64,000 bases of DNA from Salinigranum rubrum (GTDB lineage Archaea; Halobacteriota; Halobacteria; Halobacteriales; Haloferacaceae), in contig NZ_CP026309.1 of assembly GCF_002906575.1 (NCBI RefSeq), positions 3,534,001-3,598,000 of the forward strand, written 5' to 3'. Under the pieces are notes generated by a model. The model was given only the letters and a program-made list of their open reading frames with translations. It ran no database searches and had not been told where the DNA came from. Every line of letters starts with the position of its first letter. Positions within the stretch are counted from its first letter, which is position 1. Shown here piece by piece: positions 26,812-36,162 of the stretch. A program made the translations under genes and the position numbers.

Positions 26812-28971
26812 TCAGTCGTCGCTCGGCTCGATGCCCGGCAGTCCCCCGTCGACGACGCCGTCCGGGTGGGCGCGGGCGGCCGGTTCCGAGTGCGACTCGC
26901 GCGCAGAGGGCGCCGCGAGACGGACCGCACACTGTTTGTAGTTCGGTTCGTCGGAGTCGGGGTCGACCGCGTCGATTGTGAGGTGGTTCGTCATCGGGTG
27001 ATGGATGGGAAGCCAGACGAGTCCCGCGGGCACGGCGGCGTCGGAGACGAGGAGGGCGGGGACGCGCCCGCGCCGCGAGACCAGGGTGGTTCGACGGTCG
27101 TCACTGTCCGAAGGGGCGACCGCGTCGCGGTACGTTTCGAGCGTCTCGGGGTTGACCCGCGCTCGAACCAGGTCGTCGTCGAACCGGGAGCGGACGCCGG
27201 TGTTGTACCCGTCCGCCTCCCGGCCGGTGGTGAGCACGAGCGAGTAGTCGTCGTCCACCGGTTCGGGCAGTTCGGTGGGCGTCCGCGCGGAGAAACGGGC
27301 GTTCCCGGAGGGCGTCGGGAACGACCACCGCTCCTCCCCGTCCCCGTCGTCGGTGGCGTCGGCGTCGACGAGGTAGCGGTAGCCGCCCACGTCATCCGTG
27401 GACGAAGCGGGCCAGCGGACCGCGTACTCGGCGTCGAACCGGTCGTAGGAGAGGCCCGAGCAGTCCGCGGGCGTGCCCGCGGTGAGCGAGACGAACTCGT
27501 CGAACACCTCCCGTGGTGCGGGGTCCACCGAGCCGAACAGCCCCGGAACGAGCGACTCGCCGACCGTCGCGATGATGCGCAGGTCGGTCCAGACGCCCGG
27601 CGGCGTCTCGGTCGCGGCGCGGACCCGCGAGACCGTCCGCTCCATGTTCATCGTCGTTCCCTCGCACTCTCCCCACGTCGCCGCCGGGAGCACCACGTCG
27701 GCCACCTCGCAGGTCTCGGAGCGGAACGCGTCCTGCACGACGACGAACGCCTCGTCGAGCGCCTCGCGCGCCGCGGTGGCGTCGGGGAGGCCGGCGACGG
27801 GGTTCGTCGCGACCGTCCACACGACCGCGGGGCCCGACTCGACGATACCGACGGGGCCGGGACCGGCGTCGTCGGGGAGCGTCTCGAGGGGAACGTCCCA
27901 GGTCTCGGCGACGGCCCGACGGTGGTCGGGGGCTTCGAAGTCACGGTGGCCGGGCCAGGTCCCTTTCGACGAGCAGACGCGCGCACCCATCGAGTTGGCC
28001 TGCCCCGTCAACGAGAACGGGCCGGTGCCGGGTCCGAGGTTACCCGTCGCCAGACAGAGGTCGACGAGCGCGCCCGCGGTGGCCGTCCCTCGCACCGACT
28101 GGTTGATGCCCATTCCCCAGTAGAGGAGCGTCGGGTTCGACAGCGACGCGGCGAGGTCGTCGACGGCGTCGACCGGGACGCCGGCGTCGGCCGCCGCATC
28201 CGCGACCGACGGGAGGTCGGCGAGGAGGTCGGAGAACCCCGCGGTGTGCCTGTCGACGAACGCCTCGTCGATGCGTCCCGTCTCGACACACCGCGCGAGG
28301 ACGGCGCGGGCGAGCGCGTAGTCGCCGCCGGGACGGGGCTGGACGTGCGTGTCCGCGACGTCGGCCGTCTCCGTGCGGACGGGGTCGACGACGATCAGTT
28401 CTCCGCGCTCACTCGAATCGGCGACCCACCGGAACATGACCGGGTGTGCGACGGCCGGGTTGGCACCCCAGACGAGGTGAGTGTCGGCGTCGGGGATGTC
28501 GTCGTACGTCGGCGGGGGCGCGTCGCTCCCGAAGGCGTCGTAGTACGCCGTGACGGCCGACGCCATGCACAGCGTCGTGTTCGCGTCGTAGTGTCGAGTG
28601 CCGATGGCACCACGAGCGACCTTGCCGAGGGCGTAGGCGGCCTCGTTCGTCTGCTGTCCGCTCCCCAGCACCGCGACCGAGTCGGGGTCGCGGGTCGCCT
28701 CGGTGACCACGCGCTTGAGAACCGTCGAGAGCGCGTCCGTCCAGTTCGTCTTCACCAACTCGCCGTCCTCGCGGACGAGCGGGCGGGTGAGCCACTCCCC
28801 GTCGGGGTCGGCCGACTCGCTGACCCCGCGGCCACAGGCGAGTCCGCGGTTCACCGGGTGTGCCGGGTCGCCACGAACCGTGTCGAGTCCGTAGCCGACG
28901 TCCACACCCTGCTGGACGTGCCCGCAGCCGACGGCACACCGCATGCACGTCGTCGGGACGGGGTCGCTCAT
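26812..28971 (-). CDS. nasA: Assimilatory nitrate reductase, molybdopterin oxidoreductase
   Basis: 719 aa. Catalytic subunit reducing nitrate to nitrite in the cytosol, Mo-bis-MGD type. The N-terminal 4Fe-4S motif is C-MR-C-AVG-C ... LACGRG; molybdopterin-binding segments include GSGQQTNEAAYALGK, LVWGANPAVAHP and TGREADGYNTG; the C-terminus has MTNHLT...EPNYKQCAVRL as in the NasA/formate dehydrogenase family. No Tat signal, consistent with an assimilatory enzyme. mobA follows directly. The nitrate transporter and nitrite reductase genes that accompany nasA in some haloarchaea are not in this window. Confidence 0.82.
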   Translation of the reverse strand: MSDPVPTTCMRCAVGCGHVQQGVDVGYGLDTVRGDPAHPVNRGLACGRGVSESADPDGEWLTRPLVREDGELVKTNWTDALSTVLKRVVTEATRDPDSVAVLGSGQQTNEAAYALGKVARGAIGTRHYDANTTLCMASAVTAYYDAFGSDAPPPTYDDIPDADTHLVWGANPAVAHPVMFRWVADSSERGELIVVDPVRTETADVADTHVQPRPGGDYALARAVLARCVETGRIDEAFVDRHTAGFSDLLADLPSVADAAADAGVPVDAVDDLAASLSNPTLLYWGMGINQSVRGTATAGALVDLCLATGNLGPGTGPFSLTGQANSMGARVCSSKGTWPGHRDFEAPDHRRAVAETWDVPLETLPDDAGPGPVGIVESGPAVVWTVATNPVAGLPDATAAREALDEAFVVVQDAFRSETCEVADVVLPAATWGECEGTTMNMERTVSRVRAATETPPGVWTDLRIIATVGESLVPGLFGSVDPAPREVFDEFVSLTAGTPADCSGLSYDRFDAEYAVRWPASSTDDVGGYRYLVDADATDDGDGEERWSFPTPSGNARFSARTPTELPEPVDDDYSLVLTTGREADGYNTGVRSRFDDDLVRARVNPETLETYRDAVAPSDSDDRRTTLVSRRGRVPALLVSDAAVPAGLVWLPIHHPMTNHLTIDAVDPDSDEPNYKQCAVRLAAPSARESHSEPAARAHPDGVVDGGLPGIEPSDD

Positions 28972-29317
28972 CCGGCGAGAACACCCACGCGGGTCGGAGC
29001 CCGAAACGTGTTCATCTGTCTTCGATATCGACGTGCTTCCGATTCATGTGTTCGCCAAAACGTGGATATGCGGAAGGATATAACTCTGACCGTTGTGAAA
29101 GTAAAATTGTAGAACACACTACCGGACAGATTAGCTATTCCCAGTGGAATATAAGGTATTAAGCCGCGTAAGGGCCATATTTTTCGATCAATAACTGTTC
29201 GTTCGTCCACCCGCCGGACTGCCCGTATCGCTCCGTCGTCGCTCACGGACGCGTGCCGGCGCGCGGACTGGACGCGCTTCGACGGTCTTATGCGCCTGTG
29301 GTAGCAACGAAGAACGG
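28972..29317. other. Divergent promoter region between nasA and AAA ATPase
   Basis: 346 bp, notably AT-richer than its surroundings from 29040 to 29190. TCTTATGCG at about 29286-29294 lies about 25-32 bases before the AAA gene ATG and fits a box A for a leaderless transcript. No ORF is convincing. The AT-rich part may hold the nitrogen-regulated nasA promoter, but I cannot point to a specific operator. Confidence 0.45.
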
Positions 29318-30694
29318 ATGAGTGACCGGGCCCTCGACGTGGTTGAGTTCCTTCTGACTGCCCACATTTACAGCGAGAACCGGCAACTGGACGCGAACGA
29401 CCTCCCGCCGCGGTATCGGCGTGTCTTCTGGGCTGAATCCGACGAAGAGGACGAGGTCGGCGGCGTCGAGCGGCCGCTGGTGGCGACCGAGGAGACGGCG
29501 CGACAGGCGACGGGCGTCGACGACCCCTGGGGGGCGGTCTCGGACCTCATGTTCACCCAGAAGGAGGAGTTCGCGGGACGTATCACCCTCACGCAACCGG
29601 AGATGGCGCTCGAGTGGCTCGTCAAGCGCGCCGACCGCGAGCGGTTCGCCACGAACCCCACTATCGCGGCCGCGGTGGAGGACCGCGACGACGTCGACGT
29701 CGACGTGACCCACGAGGAGGCGCGGCGGTCGAACCGGCCGATCCAGGCGGACCGGGTCTGGATCGACAGCCTGCTCGACTCGTACTTCGACGACGAGGAG
29801 GACGCCGAGATGCTCGACCTCGTCTCCGTGCGGGCGCCCGAGGAAATCGAGATGACGCTCGACGACCTCGTGCTCACCGCCGATCAGGAGGGCGAGATCG
29901 ACAAGATCGTCAAGGCCATCGAACACCGCGATTACCTCGCCGAGATCGGCCTCCGCGAGATCGGGAAGCTGCTGTTCGTCGGTCCGCCGGGGACAGGAAA
30001 GACCACGGTGTCGCGGGCGCTCGCACACGAACTCGGCCTCCCGTTCGTCGAGGTGAAGCTCTCGATGATCACGAGCCAGTACCTCGGCGAGACGGCCAAG
30101 AACGTCGACAAGACGTTCGAGGTCGCCCGCCGCCTGTCGCCGTGTATCCTCTTCATCGACGAGTTCGACTCCGTCGCCAAAACTCGAAGATCGGACGAAC
30201 ACGCCGCGTTGAAGCGCGCCGTCAACACCCTGCTGAAGTGTATCGACGAGATATCGCTCATCAGGGACGACGTGCTCCTCATCGGGGCGACGAATCACCC
30301 CGACCAACTGGACTCGGCGGCGTGGCGGCGCTTCGACGAGATCGTCAACTTCCCCAAGCCCGACTACCAGATGCGCGCCGACATCCTCCGCATCGTCACC
30401 CGACGGATGGACATCGCGGAGTTCGACCCCGAGGCCGTCGCCGAGAAGACCGAAGGGCTCACCGGAAGCGACCTCCGCCTCGTCCTGCGCGAGGCCGTCC
30501 TCGAAGCCCTGACGGAAGAACGCATGAGCCTCACGCAGGAGGACATTCTGGATGCGGTCGCCGACTTCGAGGAGCGCGACAACCTCAAGAACATGGACAT
30601 GATCGACGGCGACCAGGAGACGCTCATCGCCGGCGACGGCGGCTCCGAAGCGGAGAGTGGGCACGACCACGGGCACACCCACAGCCACGACTGA
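29318..30694 (+). CDS. AAA family ATPase with His-rich tail
   Basis: 458 aa. The N-terminal part (about 1-170) is of unknown type and acidic. The AAA module carries Walker A GPPGTGKTT (about 222), Walker B CILFIDEFDS (about 276), sensor-1 GATNHP and a C-terminal helical lid GSDLRLVLREAV. The tail HDHGHTHSHD is histidine-rich and may bind metal. It resembles the single-AAA, FtsH/Cdc48-like remodelling ATPases; no protease domain is present. Substrate unknown. Start ATG 29318. Confidence 0.8.
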   Translation: MSDRALDVVEFLLTAHIYSENRQLDANDLPPRYRRVFWAESDEEDEVGGVERPLVATEETARQATGVDDPWGAVSDLMFTQKEEFAGRITLTQPEMALEWLVKRADRERFATNPTIAAAVEDRDDVDVDVTHEEARRSNRPIQADRVWIDSLLDSYFDDEEDAEMLDLVSVRAPEEIEMTLDDLVLTADQEGEIDKIVKAIEHRDYLAEIGLREIGKLLFVGPPGTGKTTVSRALAHELGLPFVEVKLSMITSQYLGETAKNVDKTFEVARRLSPCILFIDEFDSVAKTRRSDEHAALKRAVNTLLKCIDEISLIRDDVLLIGATNHPDQLDSAAWRRFDEIVNFPKPDYQMRADILRIVTRRMDIAEFDPEAVAEKTEGLTGSDLRLVLREAVLEALTEERMSLTQEDILDAVADFEERDNLKNMDMIDGDQETLIAGDGGSEAESGHDHGHTHSHD

Positions 30695-30777
30695 ACCGAC
30701 GCCGGGACGCGGCGTCGGGGCTGTCGACTCGTTCTACGCGAAGAAGAGATTTACCAGTCGCTGCGCTGGTCCGACGT

Positions 30778-31470
30778 ATGTCCCCCACCAGCCGACGGTC
30801 CCTCCTCCACACGGTCGGCGTCGCCGTGGCGACCCTCGCGGGGTGTCTCGGCGGCACGAGCGTCGACCCGCCGGCCGCGGCGACGGCGGAGTCGACGCCG
30901 TCGACCGCGACGACAGCGAAGTCGGACCCGACCACCACGACGCGACAGCCGTCCGGACCGACGATGCCCGAACCCACCCGTCCACGGGGCGAGCCGATTT
31001 CGACGCGGGAGGCGTACGTCGACGGCGAGGAGTACACCTACCTCCCCGAGGAGAACGCGGTGGAGTACGTCTCCGCGTACCGCCACACGAACCACGAGGC
31101 GGTCGAGAACGGCTCCGCACCCGAGCGTGAACCGGTGTACGACACCGTGCCGTTCGAGCGCTGGGGTCGCGTGCGGTGTGCGAGCGTCGCGGCCAGTACG
31201 GTGGCGGAGACGACCGCCGACAGACTCGGGCACGCGGAACTCGACGCGTCCGTGGGCATCACGTCGCGCGGAGGGGTGCCCACCGTCACGGTCGCGCGGA
31301 CGATCACCTACGACCGACAGGGAAACCGCGTCTCGGCGACCGACGTTCCCTTCGAGGACCTCGTGGCTGCGGCCCCACGGTGGGTCGAGACCACCGTCTC
31401 GCTCGCGGGCCGCGAGTACGAGACGACGGTCCCGGTGTGGGTGAGAGCGTTCGAGCAGCGCCAACAGTGA
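30778..31470 (+). CDS. Lipoprotein, conserved haloarchaeal
   Basis: 230 aa. Signal SRRSLLHTVGVAVATLAGC with lipobox Cys23, a Thr/Ser/Pro-rich linker to about 70, then a mixed domain containing EEYTYLPEENAVEYVSAYRH and RCASVAAS. Function unknown. ATG 30778, with GAGATTTACC near 30746 as a possible box A. It may be independent of the AAA gene 83 bp upstream. Confidence 0.7.
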   Translation: MSPTSRRSLLHTVGVAVATLAGCLGGTSVDPPAAATAESTPSTATTAKSDPTTTTRQPSGPTMPEPTRPRGEPISTREAYVDGEEYTYLPEENAVEYVSAYRHTNHEAVENGSAPEREPVYDTVPFERWGRVRCASVAASTVAETTADRLGHAELDASVGITSRGGVPTVTVARTITYDRQGNRVSATDVPFEDLVAAAPRWVETTVSLAGREYETTVPVWVRAFEQRQQ

Positions 31471-31533
31471 GACCGGCGCCCGCGGTGACGCTTCGCCCAC
31501 GCTTAAGCATCGTCGCCTCTTGCTCCCGAACAG

Positions 31534-32358
31534 ATGCGGGTCACCCTCCTCGGCACCGGCGACACGACCGGCACTCCCACCGTCGGCTGCGACTGCGACA
31601 CCTGCGCTCGCGCCCGCGAACTGGGGGTCGAGCGCTCGCGCTTTTCGGTCCACGTCGAGAACACCCGAACGGGGGAGTGTCTCCTCGTCGACCTCAGCCC
31701 CGACTTCCGCCAGCAGTTTCTCACCCACGACGTCTCTCTGCCCGACGAGGCCGTGGTCACACACATCCACTTCGACCACCTCGACGGCCTCGGAAACGCC
31801 TACCGCGTCTTCGACGACCTGCCCGTCCACGCGGCGAGCGAGGTCGACCCTGTCACGGGAGAGTCGGTCGCCGACACCATCAGACGGAAGTACGACTACC
31901 TCGACCGCATCACCGTCGAAGACCACGCTCCCTTCGAGCGGTTCTCGGCGTGCGGGTTCGAGTGTACGCTCGTTCCCGTCGACCACCCGCCGCTGGTCTG
32001 TTACGGCCTCGCCGTCGAGGACCCCGAGACCGGGGCCAAACTGTCGCTGACGGGCGATACGAGCTACGGCGTCCCCGACGAGTCCCGCACGGTGCTGTCG
32101 GACCCGGACCTCCTCCTCGCCGACGCCATCGTCCCCGCCTCGCTCTGTGAGTACCACCCGCTCGGCGGGAAGCACGAGAACGAAGCGGGCGTTCCGCGAA
32201 CGTTCGGGTCGAAGCACATGACCCGCGAGGGGGCGCTCGACCTCGCACGCGAACTCGGCGCCCGAGAGACGCGACTCGTCCACACCGCCCACTTCTACCC
32301 CGCCGACGAGGCGTTCGAGGAACCGCTGGCGGTCGACGGCGAGCAGTACGACCTCTGA
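31534..32358 (+). CDS. MBL-fold metallo-hydrolase, PhnP-like
   Basis: 274 aa. Metallo-beta-lactamase-fold phosphodiesterase-type enzyme. The GCDCDTCARARE segment near residue 20 is the structural cysteine cluster seen in PhnP/PqqB-like proteins; THIHFDHLDGL supplies HxHxDH; SLTGDTSYG and HTAHFYP provide the remaining ligands. PhnP acts on cyclic nucleotides or ribosyl cyclic phosphate; the substrate here is unproven. Start ATG 31534. Confidence 0.83.
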   Translation: MRVTLLGTGDTTGTPTVGCDCDTCARARELGVERSRFSVHVENTRTGECLLVDLSPDFRQQFLTHDVSLPDEAVVTHIHFDHLDGLGNAYRVFDDLPVHAASEVDPVTGESVADTIRRKYDYLDRITVEDHAPFERFSACGFECTLVPVDHPPLVCYGLAVEDPETGAKLSLTGDTSYGVPDESRTVLSDPDLLLADAIVPASLCEYHPLGGKHENEAGVPRTFGSKHMTREGALDLARELGARETRLVHTAHFYPADEAFEEPLAVDGEQYDL

Positions 32359-32416
32359 GTGGCGGGGGTCGACGACGTCCGAAGGGTTACGCGTCCGCGC
32401 CGCGGACACGACACCG

Positions 32417-32593
32417 ATGCCCGACGTCTTCGATACACTCCGTGCCGCCGTTCCGAGCGCCGTCGTCGGTGGCGTCGTCTGGCTGGTCTTCGCCGTGGCG
32501 ACGGGGTCGGAGCCGGACTTCCTGCAGGGGGCGCTGTTCGTCCTCGCGTTCGGCGTCGTTTCGGCGGTGGGCTACCTGTACAGCCGCGAGTGA
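32417..32593 (+). CDS. Small two-helix membrane protein
   Basis: 58 aa reading MPDVFDTLRAAVPSAVVGG..., with two hydrophobic helices (about 13-28 and 35-53) and the end YLYSRE. It falls below common ORF length cut-offs but has good codon use and sits tightly between the MBL hydrolase and the convergent DUF5787 gene. No family recognised. Confidence 0.5.
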   Translation: MPDVFDTLRAAVPSAVVGGVVWLVFAVATGSEPDFLQGALFVLAFGVVSAVGYLYSRE

Positions 32594-32601
32594 GTTCGCG
32601 C

Positions 32602-33561
32602 TCAGGAGAACCGGTCGAGCCCGCTCTGTGTCCGGGCGACGCCCTCGGGGTCGGCGACCCACGGCGTCCGTGCGTCCCGGAGAGCGCGGCGGTCGACGGC
32701 GGGAGGGTCGGCCGCCGCGAACGCCGAACACCCCTCGCCACAGTCGGCGCCGGGGTCGACGACCCGTGCGAACTGCTCGCAGTACGGTCGCCCGTCCGCG
32801 GTCACCGCACCGTGGACACAGCCCGGCGGTTCGGGTCGCCACCCCTTGCCGTAGGCGCGCTCCGCCACCCGACGCCTGACGCGGGCTTTCTCCTCGGGGG
32901 AGACGAACGCGACATCGGTCCGGAGCGGGTGGGAGTCGACGGGTTCCACGCCGGTAGCCGTCGGCGAGAGCGGTTCCGGTTCGCGGACGACTTCGGTCTC
33001 CCTCTCGTCGGGGTCGAACCGCCACACACCGACCGCGTCGGGTATGCGGTTGAGGTGAGCGCGGGTCACGTAACTCTCCGTCGCGAGCACCACCCGGTCG
33101 AACAGTCCGAGGCTCGCGTCGGTTCTGAGCTGCGATTCGAGGTCGCCCGGCGACCCGAGGTCCGGCTTGTTCTCGACGGCGACCAGTTCGGCGAACCAGT
33201 CGTCGGGGTAGCGGACGGCGCGGCGGACGCGGCGGTGCCCGCCGCGGTGTTCGGCCTCGAAGAAGCCGAGTTCCACTGCGCGGTCGGCGACCCGCCGGGC
33301 GACCTGCGAGGAACAGTGGAAGGCGCGCTCCGGTCGCACGGCGGCGCCGACGCCGACGTCGCTTTCGAGCGCGAGCGGCGGGATGGTCTCGGCGGTGATG
33401 GCGGCGCGGCGGTCGAACCCCGCGCCGGGGACGACGCCGACGACGTCGACGATGCGGCCGCCCGGATGGGCGACGCTTCCCCCTAACTGACGGGCGACGA
33501 CCCACTCGGTCGTCGCTTCGAGGTGGACACACAGCGCGAGTTCGAAGGCGTACTCCCGCAC
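32602..33561 (-). CDS. DUF5787 family protein
   Basis: 319 aa conserved haloarchaeal protein of unknown function. It begins REYAFELALCVHLEATTEWVVARQLGG, continues with AELVAVENKPDLG (a D/E-x-K-like sequence that hints at a nuclease-type fold, inference only), and has a C-terminal cysteine cluster (GCVHGAV, YCEQFARVV, DCGEGCSAF) likely to bind a metal. The start is GTG 33561, since the family begins close to (M)xxEFAFELALC. It diverges from eif2g. Confidence 0.65.
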   Translation of the reverse strand: MREYAFELALCVHLEATTEWVVARQLGGSVAHPGGRIVDVVGVVPGAGFDRRAAITAETIPPLALESDVGVGAAVRPERAFHCSSQVARRVADRAVELGFFEAEHRGGHRRVRRAVRYPDDWFAELVAVENKPDLGSPGDLESQLRTDASLGLFDRVVLATESYVTRAHLNRIPDAVGVWRFDPDERETEVVREPEPLSPTATGVEPVDSHPLRTDVAFVSPEEKARVRRRVAERAYGKGWRPEPPGCVHGAVTADGRPYCEQFARVVDPGADCGEGCSAFAAADPPAVDRRALRDARTPWVADPEGVARTQSGLDRFS

Positions 33562-33732
33562 GGGTGAGAGTGAGTGCGGAGCGGACAAAACCACACCGGC
33601 CGGAGGACCACACGCCGGTCGAGGCTGGCCCTCACGGCCGTGGTCGACGACCGCGGTACGTCACCCCACGGAGAGGGCGAGAACAGCACATTTATCAGTC
33701 GTTCGGGGCGAAACTTCCCCAAGATTACTCTC

Positions 33733-33739
33733 AGGAGGT
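33733..33739 (+). promoter_or_regulatory. Ribosome binding site of eif2g
   Basis: AGGAGGT ends two bases before ATG 33742. It decides the start, since the open frame extends 56 codons further upstream. Confidence 0.8.
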
Positions 33740-33741
33740 CA

Positions 33742-34974
33742 ATGGTGACAGACACAACACAGCAACCGGAGGTGAACATCGGACTCGTCGGCCACGTCGA
33801 CCACGGGAAGACGACGCTGGTCCAGGCTCTGTCTGGCTCGTGGACCGACCAGCACTCGGAGGAGATGAAGCGCGGCATCTCCATCCGACTGGGGTACGCG
33901 GACGCGACGTTCCGCGAGTGCCCTGGCGTCGACGCGCCCGACTGTTACACCGTGGAAGAGGAGTGCCCTGACGGGTCGAAGAGCGAGGTCTTGCGGACGG
34001 TGTCGTTCGTCGACGCGCCGGGCCACGAGACGCTGATGGCGACGATGCTCTCGGGGGCGGCGCTGATGGACGGTGCCGTCCTCGTCGTCTCCGCGACGGA
34101 GAACGTCCCCCAGGCGCAGACGGAAGAGCACCTGATGGCGCTCGACATCATCGGCATCGAGAACATCGTCATCGCCCAGAACAAGATCGACCTCGTGGAC
34201 AGGGACCGCGCGGTCGAGAACTACGGACAGATCCAGGAGTTCGTCGAGGGCACGGTGGCGGAGGACGCCCCCATCGTCCCCATCAGCGCCCAGCAGGAGA
34301 TCAACATGGACCTCCTGATCGACGCCATCGAGCGGGAGATACCCACGCCGGAGCGCGACGCGTCGGTGGACCCGCGGATGTTCGTCGCCCGCAGTTTCGA
34401 CATCAACCGCCCGGGCACGACGTGGGACGGCCTCACCGGCGGCGTCGTCGGCGGGAGTCTCGTCGAGGGGGAACTGGAAGTCGACGACGACCTGGAACTC
34501 CGTCCCGGCCGCGAGGTCGAAGAGGGTGGGCAGTCCGAGTGGCGGCCCATCGAGACGACGGTGCGCTCGCTGCAGGCCGGCGGCACGCAGCTCGAACGGG
34601 CCGGTCCGGGCGGACTGCTCGGCGTCGGAACGGGGCTGGACCCGTCGCTGACGAAGGGTGACGCGCTCGCCGGACAGGTGGCCGGCGCGCCGGGGACGCT
34701 CCCGCCGACGCGGGAGTCGTTCGTCATGAGCGTCGACCTCCTCGACCGCGTCGTCGGCGCGGAGGAGGGGAACGTCGAGGACATCTCCACGGGCGAACCG
34801 CTCATGCTCACCGTCGGGACGGCGACCACGGTCGGCGCGGTGACGAGCGCCCGCGACGGCGAGTGTGAGGTGAACCTCAAGCGACCGGTGTGTGCCGAGT
34901 CGGGGGCGAAGATCGCCATCAACCGACGCGTCGGTGCGCGCTGGCGCCTCATCGGAATCGGAACCCTACAGTAA
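33742..34974 (+). CDS. eif2g: Translation initiation factor IF-2 subunit gamma
   Basis: 410 aa. GTPase core of the archaeal aIF2 complex that delivers initiator Met-tRNA to the small subunit. G1 [11 protein letters not shown]3 DAPGHE and G4 NKID are present, together with the zinc-knuckle region [17 protein letters not shown] and C-terminal domains II and III ending [11 protein letters not shown]. The next gene begins on the base after the stop. It heads a cluster with PIN, rpo7, spt4 and further housekeeping genes. Confidence 0.96.
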   Translation: MVTDTTQQPEVNIGLVGHVDHGKTTLVQALSGSWTDQHSEEMKRGISIRLGYADATFRECPGVDAPDCYTVEEECPDGSKSEVLRTVSFVDAPGHETLMATMLSGAALMDGAVLVVSATENVPQAQTEEHLMALDIIGIENIVIAQNKIDLVDRDRAVENYGQIQEFVEGTVAEDAPIVPISAQQEINMDLLIDAIEREIPTPERDASVDPRMFVARSFDINRPGTTWDGLTGGVVGGSLVEGELEVDDDLELRPGREVEEGGQSEWRPIETTVRSLQAGGTQLERAGPGGLLGVGTGLDPSLTKGDALAGQVAGAPGTLPPTRESFVMSVDLLDRVVGAEEGNVEDISTGEPLMLTVGTATTVGAVTSARDGECEVNLKRPVCAESGAKIAINRRVGARWRLIGIGTLQ

Positions 34975-35367
34975 GTGACGACGGTCGTGATGGACACCAA
35001 CGCGCTCATGATGCCGGTCGAATGTGACGTCCGCGTCTTCGACGAACTCGCCCGTCTGCTCGGCGGGAGCGTCGAGGAGGGGACGCTCGACCTGGTGGTG
35101 CCGCGCGCCGTCGTCGACGAGCTGGAGAAGCTCTCGTCGGGGGGAAGCGAGGAGGCCGTCGCCGCGAGCGTCGGTCGTGACCTCGCAGACCGGTGTCGAA
35201 CCGTCGACACGACGGCGTCGTACGCGGACGACGCCGTCGTCGAACTCTCGGACGGAAGCGACTACGTCGTCACCAACGACAGCCCCCTCCGCCGGCGACT
35301 GCTCGACCGGGGTGTCCCGGTCGTCAGCCGGCGGGGCCGCAACACACTTGCGATTACGGAACCGTAA
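34975..35367 (+). CDS. PIN-domain protein (Fcf1/VapC-like)
   Basis: 130 aa. Predicted Mg-dependent ribonuclease fold: VVMDTNALMMPVE gives the first Asp, VVDELEKL the acidic residue, and YVVTNDSPLRRRL the terminal ND pair of a PIN site. Starts with GTG directly abutting the eif2g TAA stop, so translationally linked. A PIN gene next to eif2g is a recurrent archaeal arrangement, suggesting a role in rRNA or tRNA metabolism rather than a toxin; no antitoxin is present. Confidence 0.8.
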   Translation: MTTVVMDTNALMMPVECDVRVFDELARLLGGSVEEGTLDLVVPRAVVDELEKLSSGGSEEAVAASVGRDLADRCRTVDTTASYADDAVVELSDGSDYVVTNDSPLRRRLLDRGVPVVSRRGRNTLAITEP

Positions 35368-35384
35368 CAGGACTCAAACTACGC

Positions 35385-35954
35385 ATGTACAAACGGGTAC
35401 GACTCAAAGACACGGTGGAAGTGCCGCCCCGCCACCTGGCGGACGTCACCCCCGGACGGGTGAAGCGACTGCTCCAGGACAAACTCGAGGGACGGATGGA
35501 CGAGGACGTCGGCAGCGTCGTCAGCGTCATCGAGGTACACGACATCGGGGATGGCTCTGTGCTCCCCGGCCGACCGGGCGTCTACTACGAGGCGGAGTTC
35601 GACGCCATCACCTTCGACCCACAGATGCAGGAAGTCGTCGACGGCAACGTCGTCGAAGTCGTCGAGTTCGGCGCCTTCGTCGGTATCGGTCCCGTCGACG
35701 GCCTGCTCCACGTCTCACAGATATCCAACGAGTATCTCGCGTACGACGGCGAGAACCAGCAGTTGGCCTCGACGGAGTCGAACCAGACGCTCGGCGTCGG
35801 CGACTCCGTTCGGGTGCGTATCGTGACGAAGAGCGTCGACGAGCGCAACCCGCGCGACTCGAAGATCGGTCTCACGGCGAAACAGCCCGGTCTCGGCAAA
35901 CACGGGTGGTTGGAGGCCAAGCGGCAGGAGTCGGAAGCGGAGGCCGGTGACTGA
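35385..35954 (+). CDS. rpo7: DNA-directed RNA polymerase subunit E' (Rpo7)
   Basis: 189 aa. Subunit of the Rpo4/7 stalk of archaeal RNA polymerase, involved in open-complex formation and RNA binding. It has an N-terminal RNP-like domain (MYKRVRLKDTVEVPPRHL) and a C-terminal S1 domain (VVEFGAFVGIGPVDGLLHVSQIS). The start ATG 35385 excludes an unsupported upstream extension. Its TGA stop overlaps the ATG of spt4 (ATGA-type coupling). Confidence 0.95.
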   Translation: MYKRVRLKDTVEVPPRHLADVTPGRVKRLLQDKLEGRMDEDVGSVVSVIEVHDIGDGSVLPGRPGVYYEAEFDAITFDPQMQEVVDGNVVEVVEFGAFVGIGPVDGLLHVSQISNEYLAYDGENQQLASTESNQTLGVGDSVRVRIVTKSVDERNPRDSKIGLTAKQPGLGKHGWLEAKRQESEAEAGD

Positions 35955-36151
35955 TGGCCAAGAAGCGACTCGCCTGCCGGGAGTGTCACCACATCAACGG
36001 CCCCGACAACCAGACGTGTGACCTCTGTGGCTCCTCCTCGCTGACCGAGGACTGGGCGGGCTACGTCTACATCACCCACCCCGAAGAGAGCGAGATCGCC
36101 GCGGAGATGAACGTCTCCGAACCCGGCGGGTACGCGCTGAAGGTCCGCTGA
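35954..36151 (+). CDS. spt4: Transcription elongation factor Spt4 (RpoE'')
   Basis: 65 aa zinc protein that pairs with Spt5 to promote elongation. The zinc site is C8-RE-C11 ... C22-DL-C25 (CRECHHIN, CDLCGSSS). Length is typical. Its start overlaps the rpo7 stop by one base. Confidence 0.94.
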   Translation: MAKKRLACRECHHINGPDNQTCDLCGSSSLTEDWAGYVYITHPEESEIAAEMNVSEPGGYALKVR

Positions 36152-36162
36152 ACACGAGCGCG

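Noticed and set aside
34975-35367. VapC-type toxin interpretation of the PIN protein
   Set aside because: No antitoxin gene beside it, and it is coupled to eif2g in a housekeeping operon.
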